64,000 bases of DNA from Calamus simplicifolius (GCA_900491605.1 UESW01004768.1:582449-646448), one strand, 5' to 3'; shown: positions 32,585 to 44,152, counted from the first letter of the stretch. Made by a program: numbers and translations. The notes: generated by a model from the letters alone, not told the origin.

Positions 32585-33419
32585 ATCAGCATCGGTAAGG
32601 GCATTCTCATAGTTATATTTCAAATACCGAGCAATTACATGTCCTCGAAGACCCGCTAGATGACTTACATAAGGGAGCTTCTATTTGCACAGCAAAAGTT
32701 GCTCTGCACTTCAAATTTTTAAAAAAAATTAATTTTCTAAACTACCTTAGGTAGTGTTTGATAAAAAAATATATTTTTAAATAAGTATATGGGATAGTAT
32801 TTTTCTAGAAGATATTCCTAGGGTTATTTCCTGGTTATCCTAGGGATCTTATCAAAAGCAAAAAAGTATTTTTTTTTTATTTTTTAAATAATTTTTTATT
32901 ATTTTTTTGATTGTATTTAATTGAAGGGATAGAAGAGAATATCCTTCAAATATTTTTTATTAAATCTCAAACTATCTTCAAAAATTTCTGTTGAAAGAGA
33001 GAGAAAGTGAGGGCTGCATCTAATCTGGGAAGCAGATCTTGCCGATTGAACGGTTCTCCTTCTCCTTCTTTTGTCATCGAACCGGCCGATCGAAGCTGGC
33101 TTCCGGAAGGAGGGCCAGAGGGTGGGGATAGAGGGGTGGAGCTTGCGAAGGGCATCGGAGAGAGATCTATGGCGAAGAGGGGAGAGGATGCTGCCAGCAT
33201 CGTCGGTGGCGGGGGAAGAGGCTGGGGATAGGAGGAAATCCGTGTACCGGATTTTCCTATGAACAAAACCGTGCCGTCTGCCACCTGATTTTCTAGTGAC
33301 AAGCCTTCCAGATTTTCCTTCCCTCGCTTGGAAGTCCGTCAGTTTATGGTTTCGTGGTCTGTTCAGGCTCAGGTTCCGATTTAGATCGAATGGCCTGAAC
33401 CGCATTTAGATCGAATGGC
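32585..33419. other. Spacer between hAT element and PPR fragment
   Basis: 32700-32990 is AT-rich with a TAGTGTTTGATAAAA start of a kind seen in MITE remnants; no paired end was found. 33000-33330 is purine-rich, GC-moderate DNA with open frames on both strands that match nothing I recognise. A 25 bp tandem duplication (TTTAGATCGAATGGCCTGAA plus five bases) lies at 33380-33429. No gene is supported. Confidence 0.45.
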
Positions 33420-33509
33420 CTGAAAGTGAGGAAGTTGTTTGATGAGATGTCCGAACGAGATGTGGTGTCGTGGAACACTTCGATTGCAGGGTGTGCTGAG
33501 AATGGAATG
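33420..33509 (+). pseudogene. PPR protein fragment, left part
   Basis: The plus frame reads LKVRKLFDEMSERDVVSWNT and SIAGCAENGM, a classic plant PLS-class pentatricopeptide repeat, the type of protein that binds organellar RNA. Upstream there is no further PPR sequence, so the 5' end is missing. It is cut at 33509/33510 by element A and continues at 41600. Confidence 0.85.
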
Positions 33510-35633
33510 TGATGACGCTCAATCACCTATCCTGGACGTCGGGAACCGAATGCTTCTCCCTGCTCTTCTTCACCAGGTTACCTGCAGAAAAGTCCCAGGA
33601 CCGGAGAGGGTTCTTCGGTGGGACCCTCCGATGCCCAAGTTAGCAACTGAGGTCACAGCTGAAAGGGGCTCGAGTGAGCCCTTTTTAGTATGAAAAAGGA
33701 GGTCTCAGGGAGGAGGGATTCCTTCCTGAATGCTAAGGCAGCGATTTTGGGGATTATCGAGCATACCTGTTTACTGGGTGGATTCACCTTTTTATAGGGG
33801 TTGACCCTGGCATGATCACATGGGATTTTGTGAGGAGGGAATGTCTGCGGAGTTCTTGGGAGTTGCATGAATCTGGGCTGGTTGGTGGGTCCTGTTCCAT
33901 CGGAGAGGAGAAAACGGCGGTTGGTGGGTTAAGTCCCATCAGCCAGCGGGGCTGTTGGGTAGTTGGGTCTAGTCCCATCAACAACGTGGCCAGTAGTAGG
34001 TGGACCTGGCATTGTCAGGCGGCGCGAGTCAGAGAGGCGGTTTCTTGAACTGCTGGGGCCATGCTGGGGAGAACTGGGACACCTTGACCTCCCGGGGAGT
34101 CGAGGCTGGACCCGGCTGGCCAGGGGCGGCCGGGGCCGACCTCCCCGGCCAGGAAGTGCCGGGGCGGGACAGGCCAGGAATGGCCGGGCCGACTCGCGAG
34201 CTTGGAGACGGGGGCCGAGAAGGGCCAACCAGGAAGGGTCGGGGCTGACTCGGCGGGCTAGGAGAACTCGGAGATGCCGGGGCCGAGAGGGGCCGGCCAG
34301 GAATGGCCGGGGCCGACTCGGTTGGAGAACTCGGAGACGCCGGGGCCGAGAGGGGCCTCCAGGAATGGCCGGGCCGACTCGACGGCTTGGAGACGCCGGG
34401 GCCGAGAAGGGCCGACCAGGAAGGGTTCGGAGAACTCGGAGATGCCGGGACCGAGAGGGGCCGGCCAGGAATGGTGGGGCCGACTCGGCGGGCTTGGAGA
34501 TGCCGGGGCCAAGAAGGGCCGACCAGAAAGGGTCGGGCCGACTCAGCGGGCTTGGAGAACTCGGAGATGCCGGGGCCGAGAGGGCTGGCCAGGAATGGCC
34601 GGGACCGACTCGGCGGGCTTGGAGACGCCGGGGCCGAGAAGGGCCGACCAGGAAGGGTCGGGGCCGACTCGGCGGGCTTGGAGACGCCGGGCCGACCAGG
34701 AAGGGTCGGGGCCAGCCAGCTTGGACACGCCGGGGCCGGCTAGGAAAGTGCCGGGGCCGACTGGGAGGTGCCGGGGCCGCCTAGCTCAGAGACGTGGGGG
34801 GCCGGCTAGGAAGACGCCGGGCCACTTGGGAAGGTGCCGGGGCAGGCCAGCTTGGAGACGTAGGGGGCCGGCTAGGAAAGTGCCGGGGCCAGAAGGTGCC
34901 GGGCCGGCTGGGAAGTGCCGGGCCGCCTAGCTTGGAGATGTAGGGGGCTGGCTAGGAAGATGCCGGGCCGCTTGGGAAGGTGCAGGGACCGGCCAGCTTG
35001 GAGACGTAGGGGGCCGGCTAGGAAAGTACCGGGGCCTGCTAGGAAGGTGTCGGGGCCGGCTGGGAAGTGTCGGGGCCGCCTAGCTTGGAGACGTAGGGGG
35101 CTGGCTAGGAAGATGCCGGGCCGCTTGGGAAGGTGTCGGGGCCGGCCAGCTTGGAGACGTAGGGGGCCGGCTAGGAAGATGTCGGGTGTCGACCTTGGAG
35201 GCGTCGGCCATGGAGGTGTCGGCCATGGAGCTGTCGGCCATTGGGGTTCGGCCTTGGAGGTGTCGGCCATGGAGGTGCGGCCTTGGAGGTGCCGGCCTTG
35301 GAGGTGTCGGCCATGGAGGTGTCGGCCATGGAGGTGTCGGCCTTGGTGGTGCCGGCCTTGGAGCTGTCGGCCTTGGAGCCATCGGCCATGGAGTCGTCGG
35401 CCTTGGAGCTATCGGCCTTGGAGCTGTCGGCCTTGGAGCCGAGGTGGCCGAGCGGGGCGAGGCCGATTGCCGAGGCCGAGGTGGGCCATCGCGGACGTTG
35501 AGGTCGAAGTGGGCTGCGGCCAACGCCAAGATCGAGGTGGGACGCGGCCAACGTTGAGACCGATGCCACTGTCAAGGTGGGCCGTTCAAAAATTATTGTC
35601 TTTTATTCTCCATGGGGTTAACTGGCCCCATCA
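33510..35633 (-). repeat. Element A 3' LTR (left), 2124 bp
   Basis: About 34180-35450 is GC-rich tandem repeat in three successive types: a unit of about 60-66 bp arranged as pairs (GCCGACTCGGCGGGCTTGGA, GAAGGGCCGACCAGGAAGG) to about 34740; a second (CTTGGAGACGTAGGGGGCCG, GGCTAGGAAG) to about 35180; and an 18 bp unit (GTCGGCCTTGGAGGTGTC-like) to about 35450. Long ORFs here on both strands are repeat artefacts. Confidence 0.9.
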
Positions 35634-36050
35634 AATGCCCCCCACACTCCTTGAGCTTGCGTGCCCCGCATCAGCTAAGTGAAAGGAGTGTAGAACTTTT
35701 ACCTTGGCATCTGCTCTTTCATGTTAACTTCAACCATGATTCCTGCTAGGTGGGGAAACCCCTTTCCTCTTTCACTGCCTTGTATGGACGTCTGCATGCC
35801 TTCTTTGGCTAGCTGAGGGCAGCTAGTAATCCTCTCCCAACACGGAGTCTGAAAGTCTTTTCATGGCTATCCGTCGGCTTGAGGCTGCCAAGATAAAGCC
35901 GCTGAGGCCGTGACAAAATTGCCGAAGCAGAAATAGAGCCATCGAGGCTGATTGGCCGTCGGTCGATGATACAGAGTTGAAACCGCTGAGGTAAGTTGTG
36001 GCTGCCGGAAGCCTTTTGAACCCCGGAGGGGACCTGAGAGCTGAGAGTCG
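35634..36050 (-). other. Element A polypurine tract and conserved 3' interior block
   Basis: Right beside the LTR, minus-strand GGAGTGTGGGGGGCATT is the polypurine tract. The following 350 bp has a clear counterpart in element B (49432-49700), for example GAAAGGAGTGTAGA and GGCAGCTAGTAATCCTCTC-like text. This is a conserved non-coding block of the family. No ORF is supported. Confidence 0.7.
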
Positions 36051-37320
36051 TCAGGCTCCTTTTGAACTGCCTCGGGGGTGTGGGAACCGCTGCGGAGGGC
36101 GACTCGCCAGGTACATAGCCTTTAAGGTCTTAACCACTCGGGGGTTTGTGAACCGCTGCGAGTGGTGTCCCATGGGCCGAGATGCCGGTGAGCTCCTTTT
36201 GAACCATCTTGGGGGTTTGTGTGCCGCCCAAGTGGCAACTCAATCGGTTACGGAGCCTTTAGGGTCTTAACCTACTCAGGGGCACCGCCGTGCCGGGGCC
36301 GAGTGGTGTCCCATGGGCCGCGATGCCAGTGAGCTCCTTTGAACCATCTTGGGGGTTTGTGTGCTGCCCAAGTGGCGACTTAGCCGGTTCGAAGCCTTTA
36401 GGGTCTTAACCTACTCGGGGGCACCGTCGTGCCAGGGCCGAGTGGTGTCCCATGGGCTGCGATGCCAGTGAGCTCCTTTTGAACCATCTTGGGGGTTTGT
36501 GTGCCGCCCAAGTGGCGACTCAGCCGGTTACGGAGCCTTTAGGGTCTTAACCTACTCGGAGGCATCGCCGTGCCGGGGCCGAGTGGTGTCCATGGGCCGC
36601 GATGCCAGTGAGCTCCTTTTGAACCATCTTGGGGTTTGTGTGCCGCCCAAGTGGCAACTCAGCCGGTTACGGAGCCTTTAGGGTCTTAACCTACTCGAGG
36701 GCACCGCCGTGCTGGGGCCGAGTGGTGTCCCATGGGCCGCAATGCCAGTGAGCTCCTTTTGAACCATCTTGGGGGTTTGTGTGCCGCCCAAGTGGCGACT
36801 CAGCCGGTTATGGAGCCTTTAGGGTATTAACCTACTCGGGGGCACCGCCATGCCGGGGCCGAGTGGTGTCCCATGGGCCGCGATGCCAGTGAGCTCCTTT
36901 TGAACCATCTTGGGGTTTGTGTGCCCCCAAGTGGCGACTCAGCCGGTTACTGAGCCTTTAGGGTATTAACCTACTCGGGGGCACCGCCGTGCTGGGGCCG
37001 AGTGGTGTCCCATGGGCCGCGATGCCAATGAGCTCCTTTTGAACCAACTTGGGGGTTTTTGTACCGCCCAAGTGGCGACTTAGCCGGTTACGGAGCCTTT
37101 AGGGTCTTAACCTACTCGGGGGCACCGCCGTGCCGGGGCCGAGTGGTGTCCCGTGGGCCGCAATGCCAGTGAGCTCCTTTTGAACCAACTTGGGGGTTTG
37201 TGTGCCGCCCAAGTGGCGACTCCGCCGGTTACGGAGCCTTTAGGGTCTTAACCTACTCGGGGGCATCGCCGTGCCGGGGCCGAGTGGTGTCCCGTGGGCC
37301 ACGATGCCGGTGAGCTCATT
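36051..37320. repeat. Element A internal tandem array, about 9 units of about 141 bp
   Basis: Each unit carries GAGCTCCTTTTGAACCATCT, CGCCCAAGTGGCGACTC, GGGTCTTAACCTACTCGGGG and CGAGTGGTGTCCCATGGGCC in that order. GAGCTCC starts recur near 36191, 36331, 36471, 36610, 36750, 36891, 37030 and 37171. Copies differ by point changes and a few one-base indels. It lies between gag and the 3' LTR. Confidence 0.93.
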
Positions 37321-37475
37321 TGGGAGACTTGGTCCTCTGGCGCAAGGGAGAATAGGCTGCTGTGTCAGAAAGGGCCTCCTTATTACTTCACGCTCTAGGG
37401 GAATACATCATTGATAATACTGGCGGAGGTTATCCACATTCCAGGTACGTGGAATGGGTTTCCCATCGAGTTCCT

Positions 37476-39172
37476 CTAATTTGTATGCCCCCCTATGAAG
37501 TGTTTCGGTGATGCGATAGGGACCCTCCCAGGAAGTACATTACTCGGCAACTCCTCCCCCCTTGGCCGTTTAGGTGCAGAAGCTGATCCCCAGGACACCA
37601 TCCCGACCATCCGCTCAGTGGGGGCATTGTCGACCGGGGCTTGGATAGGCAGGGCCCCCATGAGGGCTGGTAGCGGCTGCGGCGCCTTTTGGACATATTT
37701 GCCGAGGTAGCCCCACTGGACGAGCTCCTCGATGGCCCGCTTCAAGTTGTAGTAGCTATCGGTATCATGGCCGTAATCCCGATGGAAATGGCAGTAGCGG
37801 CTCTTGTCGTGGGGAGGACCTTTCTTCATGGAAGGAGGACGTTGGAGATAAGGCTCACCCTCGATCTCCATCAGAATGTGAGATCGAGGGGCTAGAAGAG
37901 GCATGAGCTTACTCTCGTCGGGGACGGGGCTCCGACGCCTGTTCTCGGAATGACGAGGCGGGTCAGCTCGCCTGTGTCGAGGGGGCCCACTGGGCTTGGG
38001 GCAAGCAGGCTTGTGGCTGGATTTCTTGAAGATTCCCGGTGGGAGAAGTCGGCTTCATCCGCGCGGATGTATTTCTGAGCTCGGAGGAGGAGATCAGAAT
38101 AAGAGCTTGAGGGCTTCTTATCCAAGGAGAAAGTGAAGCGGGACGGGAGGAGTCTCCGCTTCAACGCCAGTGCTGCCACTGCGTCGTCGAGGTGATAGAC
38201 CTCGAGGGCGCGGCCTTGAACCGGGACACAAAGTCCCGCAGAGACTCTCCCTCCTTTTGACGGATGGAGAAAAGACTGTCGGCTACCCTTGGGATTCACC
38301 GGCAGGCGTCGAAGTGTGCCAGAAAGGCTTTCTCCAGCTCCCGAAAGGAGTCGATGCTGTGAGGGGGCAGGCGTGAGTGTCATGCACGGGCGGCCTTCCG
38401 CAGGGTAGCGGGGAAGGCTTTGCAGAGAAGGGCGTTTGAAGCGCCCTGGATTTGCATCATTGCTTTTTAACTCTCGAGATGATCGAGAGGATCCGTCGTA
38501 CCATCATACGGGTCTATCTGAGGAAAGCGGAACCTAGAGGGGACTGGTTCCTCCAATATCCAGCGGGTGTAAGGAGGACGAGTGTCGAACTCTTCCTCCG
38601 GCTGATGGTTGATCTTCTTGGTGAGCTCGTCGAGGTGCCTGTTGTACTCCTCCAGGCGTTCCTCCGCCTGGCGGCTGATCATCGGGGCCCTCCGAGATGG
38701 CTTGGAGGAAGAAGAAGAAGAAGAGGCAGAAGGAGATGGAGACGGAAGTCGGGACTTCCACCTGGGTTCCTCGTGATGATGTGGCTTGGGAGAAATTTGT
38801 TGGGGCCGTGGTCAGGGGACCGTGGCCGCTTGGAGGGCTCGTGTCGAGGCTTCCTAGGGGAAACCTGACGTCGGCCGGTCTCTCGCCGACCAGCCTCCTG
38901 CCAAGGAGAACCTCCCCTCGCCGACTGTTGACTGGCGGGGGAGCAGTCTGATGCTGGGTGGCCACGAACTGTTGTTGCTGGAGCCCGTGGACCATGGCGG
39001 TGAGATTCTAGACTTGCTAGGAAAGAGTCGCCAGCTGCTCCATTGTTTGATGAACGGCCTCCGGCAGTGGGCAGGCAACTGGAGGGTTGGTAGCAGGGGG
39101 ATTGGCCTCCTGCTGCGGGGGGAGCCTCGCTGCACAGCTGACGGAGGCATCCTGAGCTCGCGTCACCACCAT
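37476..39172 (-). pseudogene. Element A gag (Ty3/gypsy type), frameshifted
   Basis: The ATG at 39172, about 80 nt after the PBS, opens MVVTRAQDASVSCAARLPPQ; two in-frame stops follow near 39030. Later pieces read EEFDTRPPYTRWILEEPVPS, RFRFPQIDPYDGTTDPLDHL (38682-38467), then ALEVYHLDDAVAALALKRRL and LLRAQKYIRADEADF (38383-37892), then SRYCHFHRDYGHDTDSYYNL and KRAIEELVQWGYLGKYVQK (37904-37476). These match the plant gypsy gag with its CX2H..HDT-type knuckle region. At least three frame changes and two stops disable it. No pol follows. Confidence 0.9.
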
Positions 39173-39251
39173 GGCTCCTCGAAGAGAAGAGGGGGAGAGT
39201 CTCGCCTACCGAGATGTAGCGCAGGGAGAACGTTCGCTACTTTTTCTTATC

Positions 39252-39270
39252 CCCCTTCCTGGCACGCCAA
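39252..39270 (-). other. Element A primer-binding site
   Basis: Minus-strand TTGGCGTGCCAGGAAGGGG lies two bases from the LTR edge at 39273. Element B has TTGGCGCGCCAAGTAGGGGG at the same place, which supports both as the family PBS. I do not name the tRNA. Confidence 0.75.
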
Positions 39271-39272
39271 TC

Positions 39273-41599
39273 TGATGACGCTCAATCACCTATCCTGGAC
39301 GTCGGGAACGGAATGCTTCTCCCGGCTCTTCTTCACCAGGTTACCTGCAGAAAAGTCCCTGGACCGGAGAGGGTTCTCCGGTGGGACCCTCCGACGCCCA
39401 AGTTAGCAACTGAGGTCACAGCTGAAGAGGGGCTCGAGTGAGCCCTTTTTAGTATGAAAAAGGAGGTCTCAGGGAGGAGGGATTCCTTCCTGAATGCTAA
39501 GGCAGCGATTTTGGGGATTATCACGCATATTTGTTTACTGGGTGGATTCACCTTTTTATAGGGGTTGACCCTGGCATGATCACATGGGATTTCATGAGGA
39601 GGGAATGTCTGCAGAGTTCTTGGGAGTTGCGTGAATCTGGGCTGGTTGGTGGGTCCTGTTCCATCGGAGAGGGAGAAAATGGTGGTTGGTGGGTTAAGTC
39701 CCATCAGCCAGCGGGGCTGTTGGGTAGTTGGGTCTAGTCCCATCAACAACGTGGCCAGTAGTAGGTGGACCTGGCATTGTCAGGCGGCATGAGTTAGAGA
39801 GGCGGTTTCTTGAACTGTTGGGGCCATGCTGGGGAGAACTCGGACACCTTGACCCTCCCGGGGGAGTCGAGGCTGGACCGGCTGGCCAGGGGCGGCCGGG
39901 GCCGACCTCCCTGGCCAGGAAGTGCCGGGGCGGGACAGGCCAGGAATGGCCGGGCCAACTCGGTGGGCTTGGAGAACTCGGAGATGCCGGGGCCGAGAGG
40001 GGCTGGCCAGGAATGGCCGGGGCCGACTCGGCGGGCTTGGAGACGCCGGGGCCGAGAAGGGCCGACCAGGAAGGGTCGGGGCCGACTCGGCGGGCTTGGA
40101 GAACTCAGAGATGCCGGGGCCGAGAGGGGCTGGCCAGGAATGGCCGGGGCCGACTCGGCGGGCTTGGAGATGCCGGGGCCGAGAAGGGCTGACCAGGAAG
40201 GGTCAGGGCCGACTCGACGGGCTTGGAGAACTCAGAGATGCCGGAGCCGAGAGGGGCCGGCCAGGAATGGCCGGGGCCGACTCGGCGGGCTTGGAGAACT
40301 CGAAGACGCCGGGGCCGAGAGGGGCCTGCCAGGAATGGCCGGGGCCAACTCGGCGGGCTTTGAGACGCCGGGGCCGAGAAGGGCCGACCAGGAATGGTCG
40401 GGGCCGACTCGGCGGGCTTGGAGAACTCGGAGATGCCGGGACCGAGAGGGGCCGGCCAGGAATGGCCGGGGCCGACTCGGCGGGCTTGGAGACGCCGGGG
40501 CCAAAAAGGGCCGACCAGGAAGGGTCGGGGCCGACTCGGCGGGCTTGGAGAACTCGGAGATGCCAGGGCCGAGAGGGCCGGCCAGGAATGGCCGGGGCCG
40601 ACTCGGCGGGCTTGGAGACGCCGGGGCCGAGAAGGGCCGACCAGGAAGGGTCGGGGCCAACTCGGCGGGCTTGAAGACGCCGGGGCCGACCAGGAAGGGT
40701 CGGGGCCAGCCAGCTTGGACACGCCGGGGGCCGGCTAGGAAAGTGCCGGGGCCGACTGGGAGGTGCCGGGGCCGCCTAGCTCAGAGACGTGGGGGGGGCC
40801 GGCTAGGAAGACGCCGAGCCGCTTGGGAAGGTGCCGAGGCAGGCCAGCTTGGAGACGTAGGGGTCGGCTAGGAAAGTGCCGGGGCCGGCTGGGAAGTGCC
40901 AGGGCTACCTAGCTTGGAGACGTAGGGGGCCAGCTAGGAAGATGCCGGGCCGCTTAGGAAGGTGCAGGGGCCGGCCAGCTTGGAGACGTAGGGGGCCGGC
41001 TAGGAAAGTACCAGGGCCGTCTAGGAAGGTGCCGGGGCCGGTTGGGAAGTGCCGGGGCCGCCTAGCTTGGAGACGTAGGGGGCCGGCTAGGAAGACGCCG
41101 GGCCGCTTGGGAAGGTGCCGGGGCAGGCCAGCTTGGAGACGTAGGGGGCCGGCTAGGAAGATTCCAGGTGTCGGCCTTGGAGGCGTCGGCCATGGAGGTG
41201 TCGGCCATGGAGCTGTCGGCCATTGGGGTTCGGCCTTGGAGGTGTCGGCCATGGAGGTGTCGGCTTTGGAGGTGCCGGCCTTGGAGGTGTCGGTCATGGA
41301 GGTGCCGGCCTTGGAGGTGCCAGCCATGGAGCTGTCGGCCTGGAGCTGTCGGCCTTGGAGCCGTCGGCCTTAGAGCTGTCGGCCTTGGTGCTGTCAGCCT
41401 TGGAGCCGAGGTGGCCGAGCAGGGCGAGGCCGATTGCTGAGGCCGAGGTGGGCCGTCGCGGATGTTGAGGTCGAAGTGGGCCGCATTCGACACCAAGATC
41501 GAGGTGGATGCGGCCAACGTTGAGACCGACGCCGCTGTCAAGGTGGGCCGTTCAAAAAATATTATCTTTTATTCTCTATGGGGTCAAGTGGCCCCATCA
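39273..41599 (-). repeat. Element A 5' LTR (right), 2327 bp
   Basis: Same sequence order as the left LTR but about 203 bp longer, mainly from extra copies in the first GC-rich array (about 39950-40735). It is followed by the second array (to about 41165) and the 18 bp array (to about 41410). Ends in GGCCCCATCA. Confidence 0.92.
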
Positions 41600-41956
41600 G
41601 AACATATAGGGATGTTCCGTGTAGCTGGTTTGAAGCCCAACTCTTTCACTCTATCGAGCGTGCTTCCTATTTTTTCTGAATTCGTGGATGTCATCATCAA
41701 GGGGATGGAGATCCATGGGCCTGCAATAAGACACTTGTTTGATTCAGGTGTGTTCATTGGGAGTAGCTTGATCGATATGTATGCAAAATGCACCAGAGTG
41801 GACTATTCGCGTTGGGTTTTTGATCTTCTCCCAAAACCTGATGCAATCTCGTGGAATTCTATAATTACATTGTTTCTGCCGCTGCCATCTCTCTTCTGGC
41901 ATTCACTTTGCTGCCTGGGTCCTTCTGTATCCTTTTATGGTCCAGCTAATGAATGA
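41600..41956 (+). pseudogene. PPR protein fragment, right part
   Basis: Reads GMFRVAGLKPNSFTLSSVLP, then KGMEIHGPAIRHLFDSGVFI, GSSLIDMYAKCTRVDYSRWV and FDLLPKPDAISWNSII: consecutive P, L and S type PPR motifs that directly continue the left fragment at 33509. After SWNSII the frame loses PPR character (TLFLPLPSLFWHSL) and stops at 41956. The parent would be a multi-repeat organelle RNA-binding protein; only about 110 residues survive here. It has no 5' or 3' completion, so it is a truncated pseudogene that served as the target for element A. Confidence 0.88.
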
Positions 41957-43930
41957 TTAAACCTGTAGTCTCTGACAAAAGTCGGTCAGTTTCTTTTACC
42001 GAAGAAAACAAAGAGCAGTTTCATTACCATCTGATGTGTTCCCTATGCCGTTGGACTTTTGTTTCTCTAATCAATGTTTCCCTCGATTCATCGCTGTCAT
42101 GCTTCAGACCTAAAACAACCCGCCGCATGCCGGGCATGCAAGACGTTCCGAAATTTACATATTGATCAATATAAGGCAATAATTATAATTAGGCAATTCA
42201 AATCCATAACTTAACACAAATCATAAATATAAGTTTGGGCTACAAGCCCTACACACAATCAATATAGTTCTGGGCCACAAACCCTACACACGAGTAATAT
42301 TGGGGTTACAATTATATCATGGAACTGATTTTTTAATAGAAGCTCCACTACCCCATAAATCCATCTTCAATCCTGAGGCTCTGAAAAACATTGTGAGATT
42401 TACATGAGCTCACACTCAATAAGTAAGCCTATAATAATAATATAAAATAGTCATATATCATCATATCTTATCAAGATATTATCAAGTCATAATTTCATAA
42501 ACTTTCAGTTTCAAATGCATTTATCATGCTATCAGAACAAGCATATCACCACTCAAATTAATTTGGAAGCTTATACAATAAATACCAGAAAATGCATTGT
42601 AAACAACCCACTATTTATATGATCATTTTTATATATATCTTATGTGTCTCACGGCCCTGCAACACCTCAATCAGAGCACATCCTCTAAATGTGTATGGCC
42701 TCCATATGCCACATCATAATCAATCAGAGCACATCCTCTAGATGTGTGTGGCCTCCATATGCCACATCATAATTAATCAGAGCACATCCTCTAGATGTGT
42801 GTGGCCTCCACATGCCACAACATAATCAATCAGAGCACATCCTCTAGATGTATGGCCTCCACATGCCATATCATCATCAATCAGATGTGTGACCTCCACA
42901 TGCCATATCATCATCAGTCAGAGCACATCCTTTAGATGCGTGGCCTCCACATGTCATATCGTCATTACATCCTCTAGATGGTGGCCTCCACATGCCATAT
43001 CATAGGAGAACCGCGGCGACACATATAAATATAATTCAGAGTCATCATTATATGTGCACATCATGCATCATCATAAGCATAATCTTTTCATATCATATAA
43101 ATAGTGGTTTGTACAATCTTAATCATTACATATAACCAATTCACTTTGCAAAGTTAAAAATAAACATATTTCTTATATTTTACATAAACGTATAAAACCA
43201 TTACTTTGCAAAATATCACCGGCTATAATAATTATAGCAATTACTCAATTATATATTCATGGTACAATTTACCAACTTCCAAAATAATCAATACCAATAA
43301 AACTTCATTTTATCTTATTTCATAATTATGCATAATTATATAATAAATGCCAAAATATGCAATGTAAATAAATTTACTGTTTATGTAATTATTATTTTTT
43401 TACGTGTCGCACGGCCCTTCAAATTAATCAGAATACATTCCACAAATATGTGAGGCCGTATCACAATCAATCGGAACACATCCTATAAATGTGTGTGGCC
43501 ATATCAAAATCAATCAAAACACACCTTATAGATGTGTGTAGCCATATATCATCAATCAGAACACATTTTATAAATGTGTGTGGCCATAATATATGAAAAC
43601 CTTGGCGACACATACAAGATTATTTCAATGTCATCTTTACAATTGCATGAAGTCATCTCAATAATATCAACATATTTTGCAAGTCAAGGAATTTATATTT
43701 TTCACATACACCAAGAAACTATTTCTTGCAAAATATTACCAGTTACTATAGTCATAATAAATGCTCATATGTAGATTCATGATACCATTTAAAATAATTA
43801 ATCTAAATAAACTTCCATTTTCCTTATTTCATATTATACATGTAAACTATAAATTCATGATTTATAAATTACTAATTATAAATAGGCCTACTTACATCAG
43901 CAAATTTAAATGCCCCATCACCTGTGGCCT
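41957..43930. repeat. Tandem-repeat-rich region of unidentified repeat origin
   Basis: An array of a 53 bp unit (AATCAGAGCACATCCTCTAG, ATGTGTGTGGCCTCCA, TATGCCACATCAT) spans about 42660-43010 with 6-7 copies. A second, more diverged array of the same unit spans about 43410-43590. Flanks repeat too: CGGCGACACATATAAATATA near 43014 and TGGCGACACATACAAGATTA near 43603, so a block of roughly 600-800 bp is duplicated. The style resembles an LTR with internal minisatellite; no coding domain or paired LTR is visible. Confidence 0.65.
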
Positions 43931-44019
43931 TTATGTCATATTCCCATTACTCAAACCTGCAACTAATCCGCAGCCATTGATATGCTTCTTGGATTTAATG
44001 AAATCCAAGAACCGTAACC

Positions 44020-44152
44020 ACCCACCAAGAGCTACATCGCCGAAGGCTGTTCGGTTGTTGGAGTTGTTGCCGCAGAAAATGCAAATCATCTTGAACTTGC
44101 TCGAACCATCATCTCCATTGTCTTTCGATCCAACCTCACCCTTACTCTCCAC
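44020..44152 (-). pseudogene. LOG-like (cytokinin riboside 5'-monophosphate phosphoribohydrolase) exon 1 fragment
   Basis: The minus frame reads ESKGEVGSKDNGDDGSSKFK, MICIFCGNNSNNRTAFGDVA. It matches the N-terminus of LOG proteins (SKFKRICVFCGS-type Rossmann start followed by a D.A.ELG helix), which release active cytokinin bases. The similarity stops at VAL(G), where GGTGGGT could be an exon donor, and no second exon is visible to the left. The codon at the expected start is GTG, not ATG. It is either the first exon of a disrupted LOG gene or a small captured fragment. Purine-rich sequence upstream (44160-44320) may be its old 5' UTR. Confidence 0.5.

Larger units (their letters stand above)
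33510..41599 (-). mobile_element. Element A: non-autonomous LTR retrotransposon with gag only (TR-GAG-like), 8090 bp
   Basis: The left LTR is 33510-35633 and the right LTR 39273-41599, both reading TGATGACGCTCAATCACC...GGCCCCATCA on the plus strand. On the minus strand the right LTR is the 5' one: a PBS (TTGGCGTGCCAGGAAGG) lies beside it, and a polypurine tract (GTGTGGGGGGCAT) lies beside the left LTR. The 3.6 kb interior holds a broken gypsy-type gag and a 141 bp tandem array, with no protease, RT, RNase H or integrase. Gag-only elements like this are known in plants as TR-GAG. The flanks GAATG and GAACA are probably a decayed target duplication. Confidence 0.9.

Noticed and set aside
32917..33405. 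162 aa minus-strand ORF
   Set aside because: Arg/Ser-rich with no domain; it overlaps another ORF in a second frame and an antisense one, typical of a GC-rich spacer.
33939..35700. Long overlapping ORFs on both strands (up to 273 aa) in the left LTR of element A
   Set aside because: They translate GC-rich tandem repeats whose units lack stops in several frames at once. Compositions are Arg/Gly/Pro/Ala-rich and periodic, and the same repeats recur in the other LTR.
39728..41470. ORFs of up to 353 aa in the right LTR of element A
   Set aside because: Same repeat artefact; open frames exist simultaneously in several frames and on both strands.
41462..41599. N-terminal 46 codons of the ORF at 41462 as part of the PPR protein
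   Set aside because: They belong to the element A LTR; PPR sequence begins at 41600.
42660..43010. CRISPR-like regular repeats
   Set aside because: Direct 53 bp tandem units without spacers in plant DNA.
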